From: Achromobacter sp. UMC46
Lineage (GTDB): Bacteria > Pseudomonadota > Gammaproteobacteria > Burkholderiales > Burkholderiaceae_B
Assembly (NCBI RefSeq): GCF_014170335.1
Contig: NZ_LZZS01000003.1
Span: 186,001 to 250,000, forward strand
Length of the DNA: 64,000 nt
Direction: 5' to 3'
The translations under genes were made by a program, and so were the position numbers. Positions 18,066-28,065 of the stretch are shown here, one piece after another; within the stretch, counting starts at the first letter, position 1, and each line of letters starts with the position of its first letter. Below the pieces are notes generated by a model. That model had not been told where the DNA came from. It saw nothing but the letters and a program-made list of their open reading frames with translations, and did not search any database.

Positions 18066-19433
18066 CTACGCGAAGGTATCGACCAAGGCGTTGGCATTGC
18101 GCGGAGTGGGCACGACGGGTGCGGTGTTGCCGGCCGCCGCATCGGCGACCGCCGATCCGCCGCCCGGCTGGCGCTGCGAGCCGTTGCCACCGTGCTGTTG
18201 CGCGAACTCCTGTTGCGCGGCCTGTTCGCCGACGCTGGTCTGGCCAAGCGAAATGCCGGCTTGCGCCAACGCTTGCTGCAACTGCGGAATGGCGGTTTCG
18301 ATCGCCTGGCGCACGGATGCGTGGGCTGACACGAACGAGGCGGTGGCCACACCATCCGCCAGATTCAGGCTGACGCGCAGCGGGCCCAGATCCGGGGGAT
18401 CCAGCCGCAGTTCGGCAGTCTGCATGCCCTGGCGGGCGTTGGTGCTCATCATCACGACTTGCTGGCCGAGCTCGGTGCCCCAATGGGTACCGCCCACGGG
18501 GGTGGCGACCTGCATCACGACAGGCACGGCTGGCGCGGCGACGGCGGCTTGGTTCAATACAGGCGCTGCCTGGCGCTGCGTGGCCGCGGCAAGGGCCTGC
18601 GCCAGGTGGTCCTGAGCCGAAGGGGCGCCGTGCTGCGGCGCCTGGAACTGTTGCGCGGTGCTGGTCAGCGCGGCCGTCAGCTCTTCTTCGGTATGGGCCG
18701 CTTGCGTCGTCGTGCGTTCGGCTTCCGGGCGAATATCGCGCGGGACGCGCGGCAGCGGAAGGTCGGCGGCCAGGCGCGGCGGTTCGGCCTTGACAGCCGG
18801 CTTCGGGTTGGCGGGCGCAGCTTCCAAAGGAGCCGTCACGGCGCCGCTCGGTTTGACGGCGGCCGTGACGACGGGCAACGCGGCCTGGGCGTCGCGGGCG
18901 CTGAGCGCGGCGGCCGCTTCAGCTTGCACGGCCGTTGCGGCGACGGGCGTACGCGGGGTGGCGGCGACGTCGGCGGCATTGAGCGTGGCGGCAAGCACGG
19001 CAGCGCCGGAACTCATCGCGGTCGCGGCGGCCTCGGCATTGCCGCGGGCAAGCTGCACCTGCTCGGCGGCCTGGGTGGCAATCTCAAGCGCTTGCTGCGG
19101 CAAGACCGGCATTGCCGGTTGTTGCGTGGCGGCGACGGCCAACGCGCCGGCTTCCGCAGCGACGGCCGTATTCACGGCATCGTCGATCGCGCCGGCGGCA
19201 GCGGCTTCAGCCTTGTTGGCGGAGTCGCTGGCGGTGGTGCTCTTGTCGGGCGTTTTGGCGCCGTTGTTCGCGGGACGCGAATCGGCGGACGGCTTCGGGC
19301 GCTGCTGGGCCAGAACGTCCGAGAAGCTCGGGCCTTTCTTGTTCGCGGATGCGGACTTCTTGGCGCCAAGCGCGTCGGCGATCGAAGTCGGCGCGACGGG
19401 GCTGATCGTGGGCAAGGGCAGGGGAGCGGTCAT
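18066..19433 (-). CDS. fliK: Flagellar hook-length control protein FliK
   Basis: Secreted molecular ruler of 455 residues that senses hook length and makes FlhB switch from rod/hook to filament export. The N-terminal 300 residues are Ala/Pro/Thr-rich and of low complexity, as in FliK. The conserved C-terminal domain begins near residue 330 (WGTELGQQVVMMSTN) and includes LRLDPPDLGPLRVSL and the Gln-rich end. It lies in the canonical place between fliJ (24 bp away) and fliL. A second FliK-like protein is encoded at 26725-28065. Confidence 0.94.
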   Translation of the reverse strand: MTAPLPLPTISPVAPTSIADALGAKKSASANKKGPSFSDVLAQQRPKPSADSRPANNGAKTPDKSTTASDSANKAEAAAAGAIDDAVNTAVAAEAGALAVAATQQPAMPVLPQQALEIATQAAEQVQLARGNAEAAATAMSSGAAVLAATLNAADVAATPRTPVAATAVQAEAAAALSARDAQAALPVVTAAVKPSGAVTAPLEAAPANPKPAVKAEPPRLAADLPLPRVPRDIRPEAERTTTQAAHTEEELTAALTSTAQQFQAPQHGAPSAQDHLAQALAAATQRQAAPVLNQAAVAAPAVPVVMQVATPVGGTHWGTELGQQVVMMSTNARQGMQTAELRLDPPDLGPLRVSLNLADGVATASFVSAHASVRQAIETAIPQLQQALAQAGISLGQTSVGEQAAQQEFAQQHGGNGSQRQPGGGSAVADAAAGNTAPVVPTPRNANALVDTFA

Positions 19434-19457
19434 CTGGGGCTTCCTGTGAGGTATCGC

Positions 19458-19907
19458 TTAATGCAGGCCTGCCTGGCGTTGGACCAGGCGGGCGGAGTAT
19501 TCATCGTTGGCGCGCTGTTCGCGGCGGGATTCCACGACGGCCTGCGCGCGCATTTCGCGCTGCGCCAGGGCGTCATAGGAATTGAGCTTGCGTTTTTCCT
19601 GCTGCCAGTACTGCCGGCCTTTGGCCAGATTGTCATCGGCCTGGCGCAGCACCGTCTGCTGTTGGCTGATCGCGTCGTCCAGGGTGCCGATGAAGCGCTG
19701 GTAGTTGTGGCAGTCGCTGGCCGACATTCCGGTCGTCATCGCCTGCTGCAGGCGTTCCAGGTAGTCCTGGCGGTAGTCGTTCAACATGCCCAGCTGGCGT
19801 TCGGCGTTGGTGCGCTCGGCGCTCAGGCGCCCCAGCAGGCGCGCGGCTTCATCCGTGCTTTCCTTGGCCAGGTTGATCAGCATGTCCAAGGGCAATTGGC
19901 TAGGCAT
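19458..19907 (-). CDS. fliJ: Flagellar export protein FliJ
   Basis: 149-residue soluble coiled-coil protein that acts as central stalk of the FliI ATPase ring and escorts chaperones. The sequence is helical and charged throughout, with [28 protein letters not shown] near the N-terminus typical of FliJ. It overlaps the end of fliI by eight bases, which indicates translational coupling. Confidence 0.93.
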   Translation of the reverse strand: MPSQLPLDMLINLAKESTDEAARLLGRLSAERTNAERQLGMLNDYRQDYLERLQQAMTTGMSASDCHNYQRFIGTLDDAISQQQTVLRQADDNLAKGRQYWQQEKRKLNSYDALAQREMRAQAVVESRREQRANDEYSARLVQRQAGLH

Positions 19908-21429
19908 AGGTATCCCTTAACTCGAAACTGGCACGCAACTGGTTGACGGCGTCGTCATAGCCGACGTTTTCGCCGATGTCCTGCTGCAAGAACGCTTCCA
20001 GACGGGGGTAGCGGGCAATGGCTTCGTCCAGTTGCGGATCGTTGCCGGCGGCGTAGGCGCCGACGGCGATCAGGTCGCGGTTGCGCTGGTAGCGCGACAG
20101 GTTCTGCTTGAAGCGGCGCACGACGGCGAATTGCTGCGGCGTGATCAGCGAAGTCATCGCGCGGGAGATCGACGCTTCGATGTCGATGGCGGGGTAGTGC
20201 CCGGCTTCGGCGAGATGGCGGGACAGCACGACGTGGCCGTCCAGGATCGCGCGCGCCGAATCGGCGATCGGATCCTGCTGGTCGTCGCCTTCGGCCAGCA
20301 CGGTATAGAACGCGGTGATGGAGCCGGCCTTGCCCGAGGGGCCAGGCGCGCCCATCCCGGCGCGTTCGACCAGCATGGGAAGCTTGGCGAACACCGACGG
20401 CGGATAGCCTTTGGTGGCCGGCGGTTCGCCGATGGCCAGCGCGATTTCCCGTTGCGCCATCGCGTAGCGGGTCAGCGAATCCATGATCAGCAGCACGTCC
20501 AGGCCCTGGTCGCGGAAGTGCTCGGCCAAGCGCGTGGCATAGGCGGCGCCCTGCAGGCGCAGCAGGGCCGACACGTCGGCAGGAGCGGCCACCACGACCG
20601 AGCGCGCCAGGCCTTCGGGGCCCAGGTTGTGCTCGATGAATTCCTTGACTTCCCGGCCCCGTTCGCCGATCAGGCCCACGACGATCACGTCGGCCTTGGT
20701 GTAGCGAGCCATCATGCCCAACAACACCGACTTCCCCACGCCGGAGCCTGCGAACAGGCCCATGCGTTGGCCTCGGCCTACGGTCAGCAGCCCGTTGATG
20801 GCGCGCACGCCCGTGTCCAGCACGGTGTCGATCGGCGCGCGCGACAAGGGGTTGATGGGCAGGGCGGACAACGGCGCGAGTTCGGCGCCCGTCAAGGGCC
20901 CAAGCCCGTCCAGCGGGCGGCCGGCGCCGTCCAGCACGCGGCCCAGCAGGGCGTTGCCGACGGGCAGGTGGCGGCCCAGCTGGGGTTTGGCGTTGCCGTT
21001 CAGTTCGGCTTTTCGCGGCAGCGGGATCTGCCGTTGCACGGGCGGTTCGCCGGGCACCACGCGCGCGCCGGGCGGCAGGCCGGAAATGTCGGCCTGCGGC
21101 ATCAGGTACAGCGTGTGGCCGTCGAAGCCCACGACTTCGGCATCGGCCCAATGGTCATGGCCGCGCGCGATCTCGATGCGCGCGGCGGCGCCGACCGGCA
21201 GACGCAGGCCGGTCGCGTGCAGCACCAGGCCGGTCGCGCGGGTGATCTTGCCGCTGACCAGCCACGGATCGGTCGAGGCGGCGCGGATCGAGCCGATCTC
21301 CAGCTGGGTCTTCCAGCGGTCGATGACCGGGATGGCGGGCGCCGGCGCGGCAGGCGTCAACGGGCCGGCGGCGGGCGCGGCCGTCTGGCCGGATTGCGCC
21401 GTTTGCGCCGAAGCCGGATGGCCGTTCAC
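19900..21429 (-). CDS. fliI: Flagellum-specific export ATPase FliI
   Basis: Hexameric ATPase of the flagellar export apparatus, 509 residues. I chose the GTG at 21429 because it overlaps the fliH stop as GTGA; a longer frame to 21483 would extend into fliH. Walker A is [17 protein letters not shown] and Walker B lies in [19 protein letters not shown]; the P-ATPase signature [20 protein letters not shown] follows. The N-terminus is Ala/Pro-rich and longer than in E. coli FliI, similar to other Burkholderiales. Confidence 0.96.
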   Translation of the reverse strand: MNGHPASAQTAQSGQTAAPAAGPLTPAAPAPAIPVIDRWKTQLEIGSIRAASTDPWLVSGKITRATGLVLHATGLRLPVGAAARIEIARGHDHWADAEVVGFDGHTLYLMPQADISGLPPGARVVPGEPPVQRQIPLPRKAELNGNAKPQLGRHLPVGNALLGRVLDGAGRPLDGLGPLTGAELAPLSALPINPLSRAPIDTVLDTGVRAINGLLTVGRGQRMGLFAGSGVGKSVLLGMMARYTKADVIVVGLIGERGREVKEFIEHNLGPEGLARSVVVAAPADVSALLRLQGAAYATRLAEHFRDQGLDVLLIMDSLTRYAMAQREIALAIGEPPATKGYPPSVFAKLPMLVERAGMGAPGPSGKAGSITAFYTVLAEGDDQQDPIADSARAILDGHVVLSRHLAEAGHYPAIDIEASISRAMTSLITPQQFAVVRRFKQNLSRYQRNRDLIAVGAYAAGNDPQLDEAIARYPRLEAFLQQDIGENVGYDDAVNQLRASFELRDTYA

Positions 21430-22169
21430 GCCGGCTCCTCCCACGAGACGTTGCGGCCTAGCGAGGCCGCGACCCGGCGCCAACGCGTCTGCAGTGTGGC
21501 GTCGATGTCGCCATAGGGCGTTTCGGCGCGGCAGCCGCCGCGCGCGATCGATTCATCGGCCAGCACGCGCCAATGGCCTTCTTTCAGTTCGTCCGCCAGG
21601 TGCAGACGGATCAGCTCGATGTCGTCGGGGTTGGCCCACAACCGCATCTGGCCGCCTGCCGACGGATTGATGTGCAGGACGTCGCGCACGGCGGCCGCCA
21701 CGGTATCGGGCTGCTCGGCCAGCGTCGTGCGCACGACCTGCTGCGCGATGTCCAGGGCCAGCGTCAACAGGCTCTGGCCCATCTTTTCTTCCAGCGAGCC
21801 CAGCGACGTGGCGCAGGCTTCGACCAGCGCGTGCAGGCGCTGTGCTTCCGTGGCGCCTTGCTCGCGCGCCTGGGCCAGGCCCTCGGTGAAACCGGCTTCG
21901 CGGCCGGCAGCGAAGCCGGCGTCGTGGCCCGTCTGCTGGCCGGCTTCCATGCCGGCCGCATGGCCGTTCGCATAACCTTCCTCGCGGCCCTCGGCGATGG
22001 CTTGGGCGCGCAGCTGCGCCATCACCACGGCGGGGTCCGGACCCGGATCGGGTTCGGGCTCCGGCTCGATTTCGACGGTCGCCGGCTCGTCGAACGACAG
22101 CATCTGCCAGCGCCGCCAGGCGGCACTGCGCGAGATGAGCGTCGCCGCGCCGTTGTCCGCTTCAGACAT
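21426..22169 (-). CDS. fliH: Flagellar export regulator FliH
   Basis: 247 residues from MSEADNGAA. The reading frame is open further upstream, but that part lies inside fliG in another frame; the ATG at 22169 overlaps the fliG stop by eight bases. FliH holds FliI at the C-ring and restrains its ATPase. The middle shows the GxxxG-like repeats of the family ([31 protein letters not shown]), and the C-terminal part resembles the V-type stator E subunit fold. An acidic Glu/Pro stretch lies near residue 35-50. Confidence 0.93.
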   Translation of the reverse strand: MSEADNGAATLISRSAAWRRWQMLSFDEPATVEIEPEPEPDPGPDPAVVMAQLRAQAIAEGREEGYANGHAAGMEAGQQTGHDAGFAAGREAGFTEGLAQAREQGATEAQRLHALVEACATSLGSLEEKMGQSLLTLALDIAQQVVRTTLAEQPDTVAAAVRDVLHINPSAGGQMRLWANPDDIELIRLHLADELKEGHWRVLADESIARGGCRAETPYGDIDATLQTRWRRVAASLGRNVSWEEPA

Positions 22170-23172
22170 ACGCGTCGTCTCCGGAGTTGCCCAGCACGAT
22201 CTGGCCGCTTTCGGCAAGGCGGCGGGCGATCTGCAGGATCTTCTTCTGTTCGGCTTCGACCTTCGACATGCGGATCGGGCCCTGGGCTTCCAGGTCCTCG
22301 CGCAGCATTTCGGCGGCACGGCTGGACATGTTGCGCAGGAACTTGGCACGCAGCTCTTCCTGCGCTCCCTTGAGCGCGACCATGAGCGTGTCGTTGTCGA
22401 TTTCCTTGAGGATGAGCTGGATGGCGCGGTCCTCGACGTCCAGCAGGTTGTCGAAGACGAACATCTCGTCGATGATCTTCTGCGCCAGGTCGTTGTCGCG
22501 TTCGCGCAGGCTGGCCACGACGGTTTCCTCGTCCGAGGAGTTCATCATGTTCAGGATCTCGGCCGCCGTGCGCACGCCGCCCATCTTGCTGCGCTTGGCG
22601 CCTTGTCCTGCCAGCACGGAGTTCAGCACCTCGGTCAGTTCGGACAATGCCGCCGGCTGTACGCCGCCGAAGGTGGCGATGCGCAGCATGACGTCGTTGC
22701 GCAGGCGGTCGGTCAGCAGCGCCAGCACGCCCGCGGCGCGGTCGCGCTCCAGGTGGACGAGGATTGTCGCGATGATCTGCGGGTGCTCGTCGCCGATCAG
22801 CTCGGCCACGGTGTTGGGATCCAGCCAGTTCAGCGCATCGATGCCGCTGCCGCCGTCGCCGGCTTCCAGGATGTCTTCGATCAGGCCGGCGGCGCGGTCG
22901 CTGCCCAGCGCCTTGGTCAGCACGCTGCGGATGTAATCGTCGGAGCCCAGCGTGACGGCCATGAACTGGTCGGCTTCCTGGCGGAATTCTTCCAGGACGA
23001 CGGCCACGTCATTGCGGGTGACCTGCTTCAAGCTGGCCATCGCCGCGCCGACCTGCTGCACTTCACGGGCGCTGAGGTACTTGAAGACCTCGGCCGCCGC
23101 GTCCTCGCCCAGCGACATCATCAGGACGGCGCTGCGCGTCATGCCGTCCATCGGGGTGGAATCATTTTTCAT
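22162..23172 (-). CDS. fliG: Flagellar motor switch protein FliG
   Basis: 336-residue rotor protein that anchors the C-ring to FliF and transmits torque from MotA. Conserved elements are RSAVLMMSLGEDAAAEVFKY at the N-terminus, EHPQIIATILVHLE in the middle armadillo part, and the C-terminal charged helix LRAKFLRNMSSRAAEML that faces the stator. Its start overlaps the end of fliF by 11 bases. Confidence 0.97.
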   Translation of the reverse strand: MKNDSTPMDGMTRSAVLMMSLGEDAAAEVFKYLSAREVQQVGAAMASLKQVTRNDVAVVLEEFRQEADQFMAVTLGSDDYIRSVLTKALGSDRAAGLIEDILEAGDGGSGIDALNWLDPNTVAELIGDEHPQIIATILVHLERDRAAGVLALLTDRLRNDVMLRIATFGGVQPAALSELTEVLNSVLAGQGAKRSKMGGVRTAAEILNMMNSSDEETVVASLRERDNDLAQKIIDEMFVFDNLLDVEDRAIQLILKEIDNDTLMVALKGAQEELRAKFLRNMSSRAAEMLREDLEAQGPIRMSKVEAEQKKILQIARRLAESGQIVLGNSGDDAYV

Positions 23173-24829
23173 CTTTGCTCATCCAGGTGCGCAGAACCAT
23201 CGCGACGGCACGCGGATCCTTATTGGCCATCGTGCGGGCGCGTTCCAGGTTGTCTTCGTAGCGGTTGACTTCCTTCGTGCGGGCCACGTCCTGGGCCTCG
23301 CGGGCGGCTTCGATGCGCTCGGCCTCGGCCATTTCCGGATCAACCGGCGGATACAAGTACTCGGTGACCGAACGGCGGACCTTGCGGTACAGCCACAAAG
23401 CAACCACCAGACCCACCAGCCATGCCAGGATGGTCTTGAACAGGGCGATCATTTCCGGGTCACGCCACATCGGCAGCGGCGGCGGGCCATCATTGAACTG
23501 GCTGTTCACCAGATTCAGGGAATCGCCGCGCGTTTCGGAATAGCCCATGGCTTCGCGGACCAGATTGGTCAGCTTGTTCAGCTCCTCGGGCGGCAGGGCC
23601 TGCGGCTCGCCGTCCTTGTCGCGGATGTAGTTCACCACCACAGCCACCGACAGGCGCTTCAGGTTGCCCACCGGCTGCTTGATGTGGCTGATGGTGCGGT
23701 CCACTTCATAGTTGGTGGTGGCGTCGCGGCGCTCGTTCAGATTGGTCGCGGCGGCCTGCGTGCCGGTCTGCTGTGGCTGCTGGGCGTTGGCCGGTTGCTG
23801 CGGCTGGCCCGGGCGCGGAGGTTGCGGCGCGGGCGGATTGGCGATGGGCGCTTGCGCGTTGGCTGGCGCCTGGTTCGACAGCGCGCCAGGCACGCCCTGG
23901 GCGGGGTTCACGCCGCGCTGGGTGGAGTCGCTGGTTTGCTGGCTGCGGATGGCGGATTGGCCCGGTTCCTGGTTCGGGCGATAGACTTCGGACGTCTCTT
24001 CGCGGCGGGCGAAGTCGACGTCGGCGCTGGCCTGGGCGTGGACGTTGCCGGGGCCGACCAGCGGATTCAGGATGGTCAGGATGCGTTCGACGGTGCGCTG
24101 TTCCGTTTCGCGCACAAAGCGCATCTGGTCGGCGTCCATGCCACGGCCTTCGCCCAGCGGCGCGGACAACAGGCGGCCGTTCTGGTCGACGATGGATACG
24201 CTTTCAGCGGTCAGCTCGGGCACGCTGGAGGCCACCAGCCACGAAATCGCGGACACCTGGGAGTCGCTCAGGCTGCGGCCCGGGTAGACGTTCAGCAGCA
24301 CCGACGCGGTGGGCGCCTGGCGTTCGCGCACGAACAGCGACTGGCGCGGCATGGCCAGATGCACGCGGGCGTGCTGCACCGTGTGCATGGCTTCGATCGA
24401 ACGGGCCAGCTCGCCTTCCAGACCGCGCTGGTAGTTGATCTGCTCGGCGAACTGGCTGGCGCCGAAGCGGGCGTTGTCCATCAGTTCGAAGCCCACGGAA
24501 CCGCCGCGCGGCAGGCCCTGGGATGCCAGCTGCAACCGGGCGTCATACACGCGGTCGGCCGGAACCAGCAGGGCGGTGCCGGTCTCGTTGTAGCGGTAGG
24601 GCACGTTCATCGTGCCCAGGGCCGTTACGATGGCGCCGCCGTCGCGGTCGTCCAGGTTCGAGAACAGGACCTTGTATTTGGGTTCGCTGCCCCACATCAC
24701 GGCGGCGACGATCAGCGCAACGACGGCAGCCGCCGCGCCAAGCAGGATAGGCTTGGGCAGCGCGCGTATCTTTTCCAGGGCGGGGAACTTCGCCAGCAGC
24801 GACGAGCTCAGAGTGGCCTGCTGATTCAT
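23162..24829 (-). CDS. fliF: Flagellar MS-ring protein FliF
   Basis: 555-residue inner-membrane protein that forms the MS ring, the base of the flagellum. Two membrane helices flank the periplasmic ring-building domains: about residues 25-46 ([20 protein letters not shown]) and about 450-472 ([19 protein letters not shown]). The motif [21 protein letters not shown] and the segment [13 protein letters not shown] are typical. A Pro/Gln-rich insert ([18 protein letters not shown] region) lies in the periplasmic part. The C-terminal tail contacts FliG. It is the first gene of the fliFGHIJK unit, divergent from fliE. Confidence 0.97.
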   Translation of the reverse strand: MNQQATLSSSLLAKFPALEKIRALPKPILLGAAAAVVALIVAAVMWGSEPKYKVLFSNLDDRDGGAIVTALGTMNVPYRYNETGTALLVPADRVYDARLQLASQGLPRGGSVGFELMDNARFGASQFAEQINYQRGLEGELARSIEAMHTVQHARVHLAMPRQSLFVRERQAPTASVLLNVYPGRSLSDSQVSAISWLVASSVPELTAESVSIVDQNGRLLSAPLGEGRGMDADQMRFVRETEQRTVERILTILNPLVGPGNVHAQASADVDFARREETSEVYRPNQEPGQSAIRSQQTSDSTQRGVNPAQGVPGALSNQAPANAQAPIANPPAPQPPRPGQPQQPANAQQPQQTGTQAAATNLNERRDATTNYEVDRTISHIKQPVGNLKRLSVAVVVNYIRDKDGEPQALPPEELNKLTNLVREAMGYSETRGDSLNLVNSQFNDGPPPLPMWRDPEMIALFKTILAWLVGLVVALWLYRKVRRSVTEYLYPPVDPEMAEAERIEAAREAQDVARTKEVNRYEDNLERARTMANKDPRAVAMVLRTWMSKDEK

Positions 24830-25160
24830 CGATGGCTCCCGCTGGCTACGCGGAGCAGGGAAAAGGACTTCATGGCTGGGTAGGGCAGATTACACATGCA
24901 ACGTGCTTCTGGTCTGGGGAGAGCCTGGATTATTGCTGTTGGTACGACAATCCCAATCGATGAAAACAGCCGGTTTTTGGCGTTACTTATCCTCTATGTC
25001 GACGGCAAGGCGGCAGCTGCGGCCACGGCGTCGGGTCCGGGTCGGGGCATTCGGGGAAATGTCGGGGTTTTTGGTGGTTTTTATCGGCTATGGCCACGCG
25101 CGATCGGCGTTACGCTCTGTGCAACATTGGCGTCATGCCCCACCAGCAAGGAATCAGGTA
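24830..25160. promoter_or_regulatory. Divergent fliF/fliE regulatory region (331 bp)
   Basis: No gene is supported here. It must hold promoters in both directions. GGCGTTAC occurs twice (24979-24986 and 25106-25113); its reverse complement GTAACGCC resembles the AACGC half of the FlhDC box, but the second half is not convincing. No FliA or sigma-54 promoter is visible. Early-gene control by FlhDC is an inference from the family. Confidence 0.45.
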
Positions 25161-25493
25161 ATGGCTGTATCAGGCTTGTCCGGCATCGAAAGCATGCTCC
25201 AGCAGATGCGCACCGTCGTGAGCAAGGCGGAAACCGGCAATCTTGCCGCAGGCGAAATGGTCGGCCAGCCCGACGGGTTCGCAGCCGAACTGCAGCGCTC
25301 GATCCGCCGCGTAACCGCGGCCCAGAACGCGTCGTCGGCCCAGGCGAAGGCCTTTGAAATGGGCGCGCCCGACATTTCGCTCAATGATGTGATCATCGAC
25401 ATGCAGAAAGCCAGCCTCGGCTTTCAAACCGCCGTGCAGGTGCGCAACAAGCTGGTTGCCGCCTACAAGGAAATCTCGTCGATGGCCGTCTAA
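25161..25493 (+). CDS. fliE: Flagellar hook-basal body protein FliE
   Basis: 110-residue rod-base protein that links the MS ring to the rod. The ATG at 25161 ([17 protein letters not shown]) follows AAGGAA with good spacing; the longer open frame upstream runs through the regulatory region and is not likely to be translated. The C-terminal motif [20 protein letters not shown] and the end [17 protein letters not shown] are highly typical. It stands alone on the plus strand, divergent from fliF. Confidence 0.96.
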   Translation: MAVSGLSGIESMLQQMRTVVSKAETGNLAAGEMVGQPDGFAAELQRSIRRVTAAQNASSAQAKAFEMGAPDISLNDVIIDMQKASLGFQTAVQVRNKLVAAYKEISSMAV

Positions 25494-25509
25494 GGCCATG
25501 TAGGGAAGC

Positions 25510-25536
25510 GGGGCCTCTCCAAAAGGGAAGGACCCC
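25510..25536. terminator. Hairpin between convergent fliE and ycgR
   Basis: GGGGCCTCTCC (25510-25520), loop AAAA, GGGAAGGACCCC (25525-25536); the stem has a bulge and a mismatch. Next to it are two direct copies of CGCATGCTT (25544-25561) and a small GCCCG-CT-CGGGC hairpin. It probably ends transcription from both sides. Confidence 0.55.
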
Positions 25537-25579
25537 TACGCTGCGCATGCTTCGCATGCTTGCTGCCCGCTCGGGCAGA

Positions 25580-26383
25580 TCAGTCGCGCTGCGCGCCTTT
25601 CTCAAGGCGCCACACCACTTTCTGCAGCCAGTTCTCCTGGCGCGCATCCAGATTCAGGAAGACGGCGCCCACGTGGCTCATCGGCGGTTCGCCGGTCAGG
25701 GACACGTGCCGGGGGGCTTCCCCTTCGGGCGTGCCGGGCTGCATCATCGGCTGACCCGAAATCGGGTAGACGTTGCGCACTTCCAGATTCGCGCTGAACG
25801 TGCCCAGCTCGCCGAAGTCCAGTTGCACGTCTTCCATCACCGTGCCGCGTTCGGGCAGCACCGGCACCGCCATTTCCACCCGCAGGCCTACGCCATCGAC
25901 CGACAGGTCGCGCACGGTGAAGCTGTAGGGCTTCACTTTGGGTTCCGGCTGCCAGCTTGCCTGGCACAGGTTGGCGCTGCCGGCCAGCGAGGCGCGGAAC
26001 ATCTTGCGTCGCTGGATGCGGGCCAGGCGGTCGGGGAAGGGCGACATCAACGCCGCGCTGCCGTCGTCGAAGTGGATCACGTCGGGACGCTGGACGCGGA
26101 ATCGGATCTGCACGCCGCCGTAGGCGGTGGCATGGAAATGGAACGTGGTGCCGCTCAAGAGGCCCATGCTGTCGGATTGTTCGAAGTCGGCGCCCGCGTA
26201 GTCGCGGGGCCGCCAGAAAAACTGGCGGGTCTGCTTGTCGGCCCCCAGGATAAGCACGGCCATCTCGCGGTCGGCCGCATCGCGCACGAGGATGTGGCTG
26301 TCCGGGTGCGTCAGTTCAAACAGGGCTGAGCGCATGTCTTCCGGCCGGGTCAGCAGGAATTCCGGGTCGCTGGCATCCAACAC
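25580..26383 (-). CDS. ycgR: Flagellar brake protein YcgR (PilZ, c-di-GMP receptor)
   Basis: 267 residues. The N-terminal half (about 8-118) is a YcgR-type domain and the C-terminal half is a PilZ domain. The c-di-GMP-binding residues are visible: RRKMFR with Arg 126 and Arg 130, and DLSVDG with Asp 159, Ser 161 and Gly 164. In enteric bacteria YcgR with bound c-di-GMP slows the motor at the switch. It is the last gene of the flaG-fliD operon, 24 bases after the flhX stop, so it should be made with the late flagellar genes. Confidence 0.92.
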   Translation of the reverse strand: MLDASDPEFLLTRPEDMRSALFELTHPDSHILVRDAADREMAVLILGADKQTRQFFWRPRDYAGADFEQSDSMGLLSGTTFHFHATAYGGVQIRFRVQRPDVIHFDDGSAALMSPFPDRLARIQRRKMFRASLAGSANLCQASWQPEPKVKPYSFTVRDLSVDGVGLRVEMAVPVLPERGTVMEDVQLDFGELGTFSANLEVRNVYPISGQPMMQPGTPEGEAPRHVSLTGEPPMSHVGAVFLNLDARQENWLQKVVWRLEKGAQRD

Positions 26384-26407
26384 GATGGTGGTCCTTAGAG
26401 AGTGAGA

Positions 26408-26725
26408 TCAGGCGGGTGGCGCGGGGTCGGGTAGCTCGCGCGATTCCAGGCGATAAAGCCAGGCCAGCAATTCTGCCACTGCTACGTACAGTTGGGGAGG
26501 AATATGTGCGTCCAGGTCCACTTGCATGAGCAAACCCACCAGTTCGCGGGACTCGTGCACGTACAAACCGTTCTCTTCGGCGGCGCGCACGATGGTGTCG
26601 GCCAACTGGCCGTAGCCTTTGGCGACGACGCGCGGGGCGCCGTCCTTGTCGTCATAGGAAATGGCGACGGCTGCGTTGCGGTTGGCGTTGGGGCCGTTGT
26701 CGTCGGCGTGGGGGGCGATGCTCAT
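26408..26725 (-). CDS. flhX: FlhB C-terminal-domain protein (FlhX type)
   Basis: 105 residues equal to the cytoplasmic C-terminal half of FlhB without its membrane part. It reads AVAISYDDKDGAPRVVAKGYGQLA and then DLDAHIPPQLYVAVAELLAWLY, as in FlhB. The NPTH autocleavage sequence is absent; at its place stands NANRN just before AAVAISY, so the protein begins about where cleaved FlhB would. In Helicobacter a similar protein can replace the cleaved part of FlhB. The ATG overlaps the stop of the upstream fliK-like gene by one base (TGATG). Confidence 0.85.
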   Translation of the reverse strand: MSIAPHADDNGPNANRNAAVAISYDDKDGAPRVVAKGYGQLADTIVRAAEENGLYVHESRELVGLLMQVDLDAHIPPQLYVAVAELLAWLYRLESRELPDPAPPA

Positions 26726-28065
26726 CAGAAGTCGTTCGGAATGACAGGGCGTGGATCCGTCACGCTGACCGCCAGATTGCTCAGGGTCAGGCCCGCGGCC
26801 AGCAGTCGTGACCGCAACTGGTCGGACGAATCATTGATCTCGGCAGCAGCCAGCGGCGCAACCAGTTGCAGGACGATCTGGTCGCCGGCAAGGTTCAGCC
26901 GGGCGTCCACCAGGCCAAGGCGGGGCAGATCCAGTTTCAGGCGCGTGGCCCAGGTGGGCGTCGCCGAATCGGGGTCGCCGCCGTAGGGATCGCGTTCCAC
27001 TTCCCATTCCATCGGCGTGCCTGGCCAGGCTTCGCCTTGCCAGGCGAGCGACTGGTTGGCCAGCACATCCAGCTGCTGGCGCACCAGCACGGTCAGGTCC
27101 TGGTGGATGCCGGCGATCGGCGTGCCCGGCGCGGGCGTGGCCGACGGCCCACTGCCCGATGGCGCATCCGCGCCGCCGCCCGCGCGTCCGGCCGGGGACG
27201 TCTCCGGACGGCCGCGCGCCGGCGCGGTGTTCTGCGGGATATCGTCTTTGCTCAGCTTGGCCTGGGGTTCATTCTGCAGCGACGACGGGCTGGTCCGGCC
27301 GAACACCATGTTGGTCAGGTGCGATTCATAGAACAGGCCGCTGGTCTGCAGCGCTTGGCGCAACGCCTGTCCCAGCAGGCGGGCGGACGGTCCGTTGGTC
27401 GCCGTCGAGGCGTGCGCCAGAGCGTCGGCGCCGCGCGCGGCGTTGGCGTCGGCCTGCCCGGCGGGGCGGGCAAGCTTGGTCGTGGCGGCGGCATTCGCGG
27501 CGGCGGCAAGTCCGGCGGGCGTAGCGGGCAGGGCTGGCGCTGGCGTTGCCGCCGGCGGGAGTTGGCCAGCGCCCGGCGCGGTCTGGCCGGGGGCAGCTTG
27601 GCCTGCGGCAGCCTGGCCTGTTGCAGCCTGGCCGGCAGCTTGCCCAGCCGTGCCGTTGGCGCTCCACAGCGGGGCTCGCCCCTGCACGGCAGGCGCCGCT
27701 TCAGGGTACTGGGCCAACAGGGCCAGGATCGTCCGGGCGGTCGTGCCCAGCGTGGTCGGGGCGGAGGCCGTGGTGTCGTTGCTGGTGACGAGGCCGCGGG
27801 CGGCCAGCGCCAGGGCAGCGGCCGTTTTGGCATCGACGACAGTATTCTGGCGGTCGCCTCGGGCGCCGCCAGTCTGTATGCCTTGCCGGGGATCGCGGGT
27901 AGAACCGTCCGAGGAACCGGGCTTCTCCAGGCCCCCGGGCTGGCTGACAGCATCAGGCCGCGCACCGGAGACCTGGTTGGCGTTGGCGGCGGACATCGTC
28001 GTGCCAAGCACGGCGTCCAACCGCTGCACCAGGACGTTGCCGAGTGCGGCGGGGCCTACGCTCAT
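26725..28065 (-). CDS. Second FliK-like hook-length control protein
   Basis: 446 residues. The N-terminal 300 are Ala/Pro/Gly/Gln-rich low complexity with short repeats AAGQAA/ATGQAA near residues 140-165. The C-terminal 130 residues form a FliK-type substrate-switch domain (MEWEVERDP, TRLKLDLPRLGLVDARLNLAG, LRSRLLAAGLTLSNLAVSV). It is distinct from FliK at 18066-19433, which is in the normal place. It overlaps fliT by four bases (ATGA) and flhX by one base, so it is co-made with an FlhB-like partner. It could tune the export switch or be a variant cytoplasmic regulator; the role is not known. Confidence 0.85.
   Translation of the reverse strand: MSVGPAALGNVLVQRLDAVLGTTMSAANANQVSGARPDAVSQPGGLEKPGSSDGSTRDPRQGIQTGGARGDRQNTVVDAKTAAALALAARGLVTSNDTTASAPTTLGTTARTILALLAQYPEAAPAVQGRAPLWSANGTAGQAAGQAATGQAAAGQAAPGQTAPGAGQLPPAATPAPALPATPAGLAAAANAAATTKLARPAGQADANAARGADALAHASTATNGPSARLLGQALRQALQTSGLFYESHLTNMVFGRTSPSSLQNEPQAKLSKDDIPQNTAPARGRPETSPAGRAGGGADAPSGSGPSATPAPGTPIAGIHQDLTVLVRQQLDVLANQSLAWQGEAWPGTPMEWEVERDPYGGDPDSATPTWATRLKLDLPRLGLVDARLNLAGDQIVLQLVAPLAAAEINDSSDQLRSRLLAAGLTLSNLAVSVTDPRPVIPNDF

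Noticed and set aside
25544-25561. Two copies of CGCATGCTT as a mobile-element or CRISPR-like repeat
   Set aside because: Only two adjacent copies without spacers, in a terminator region between convergent genes.
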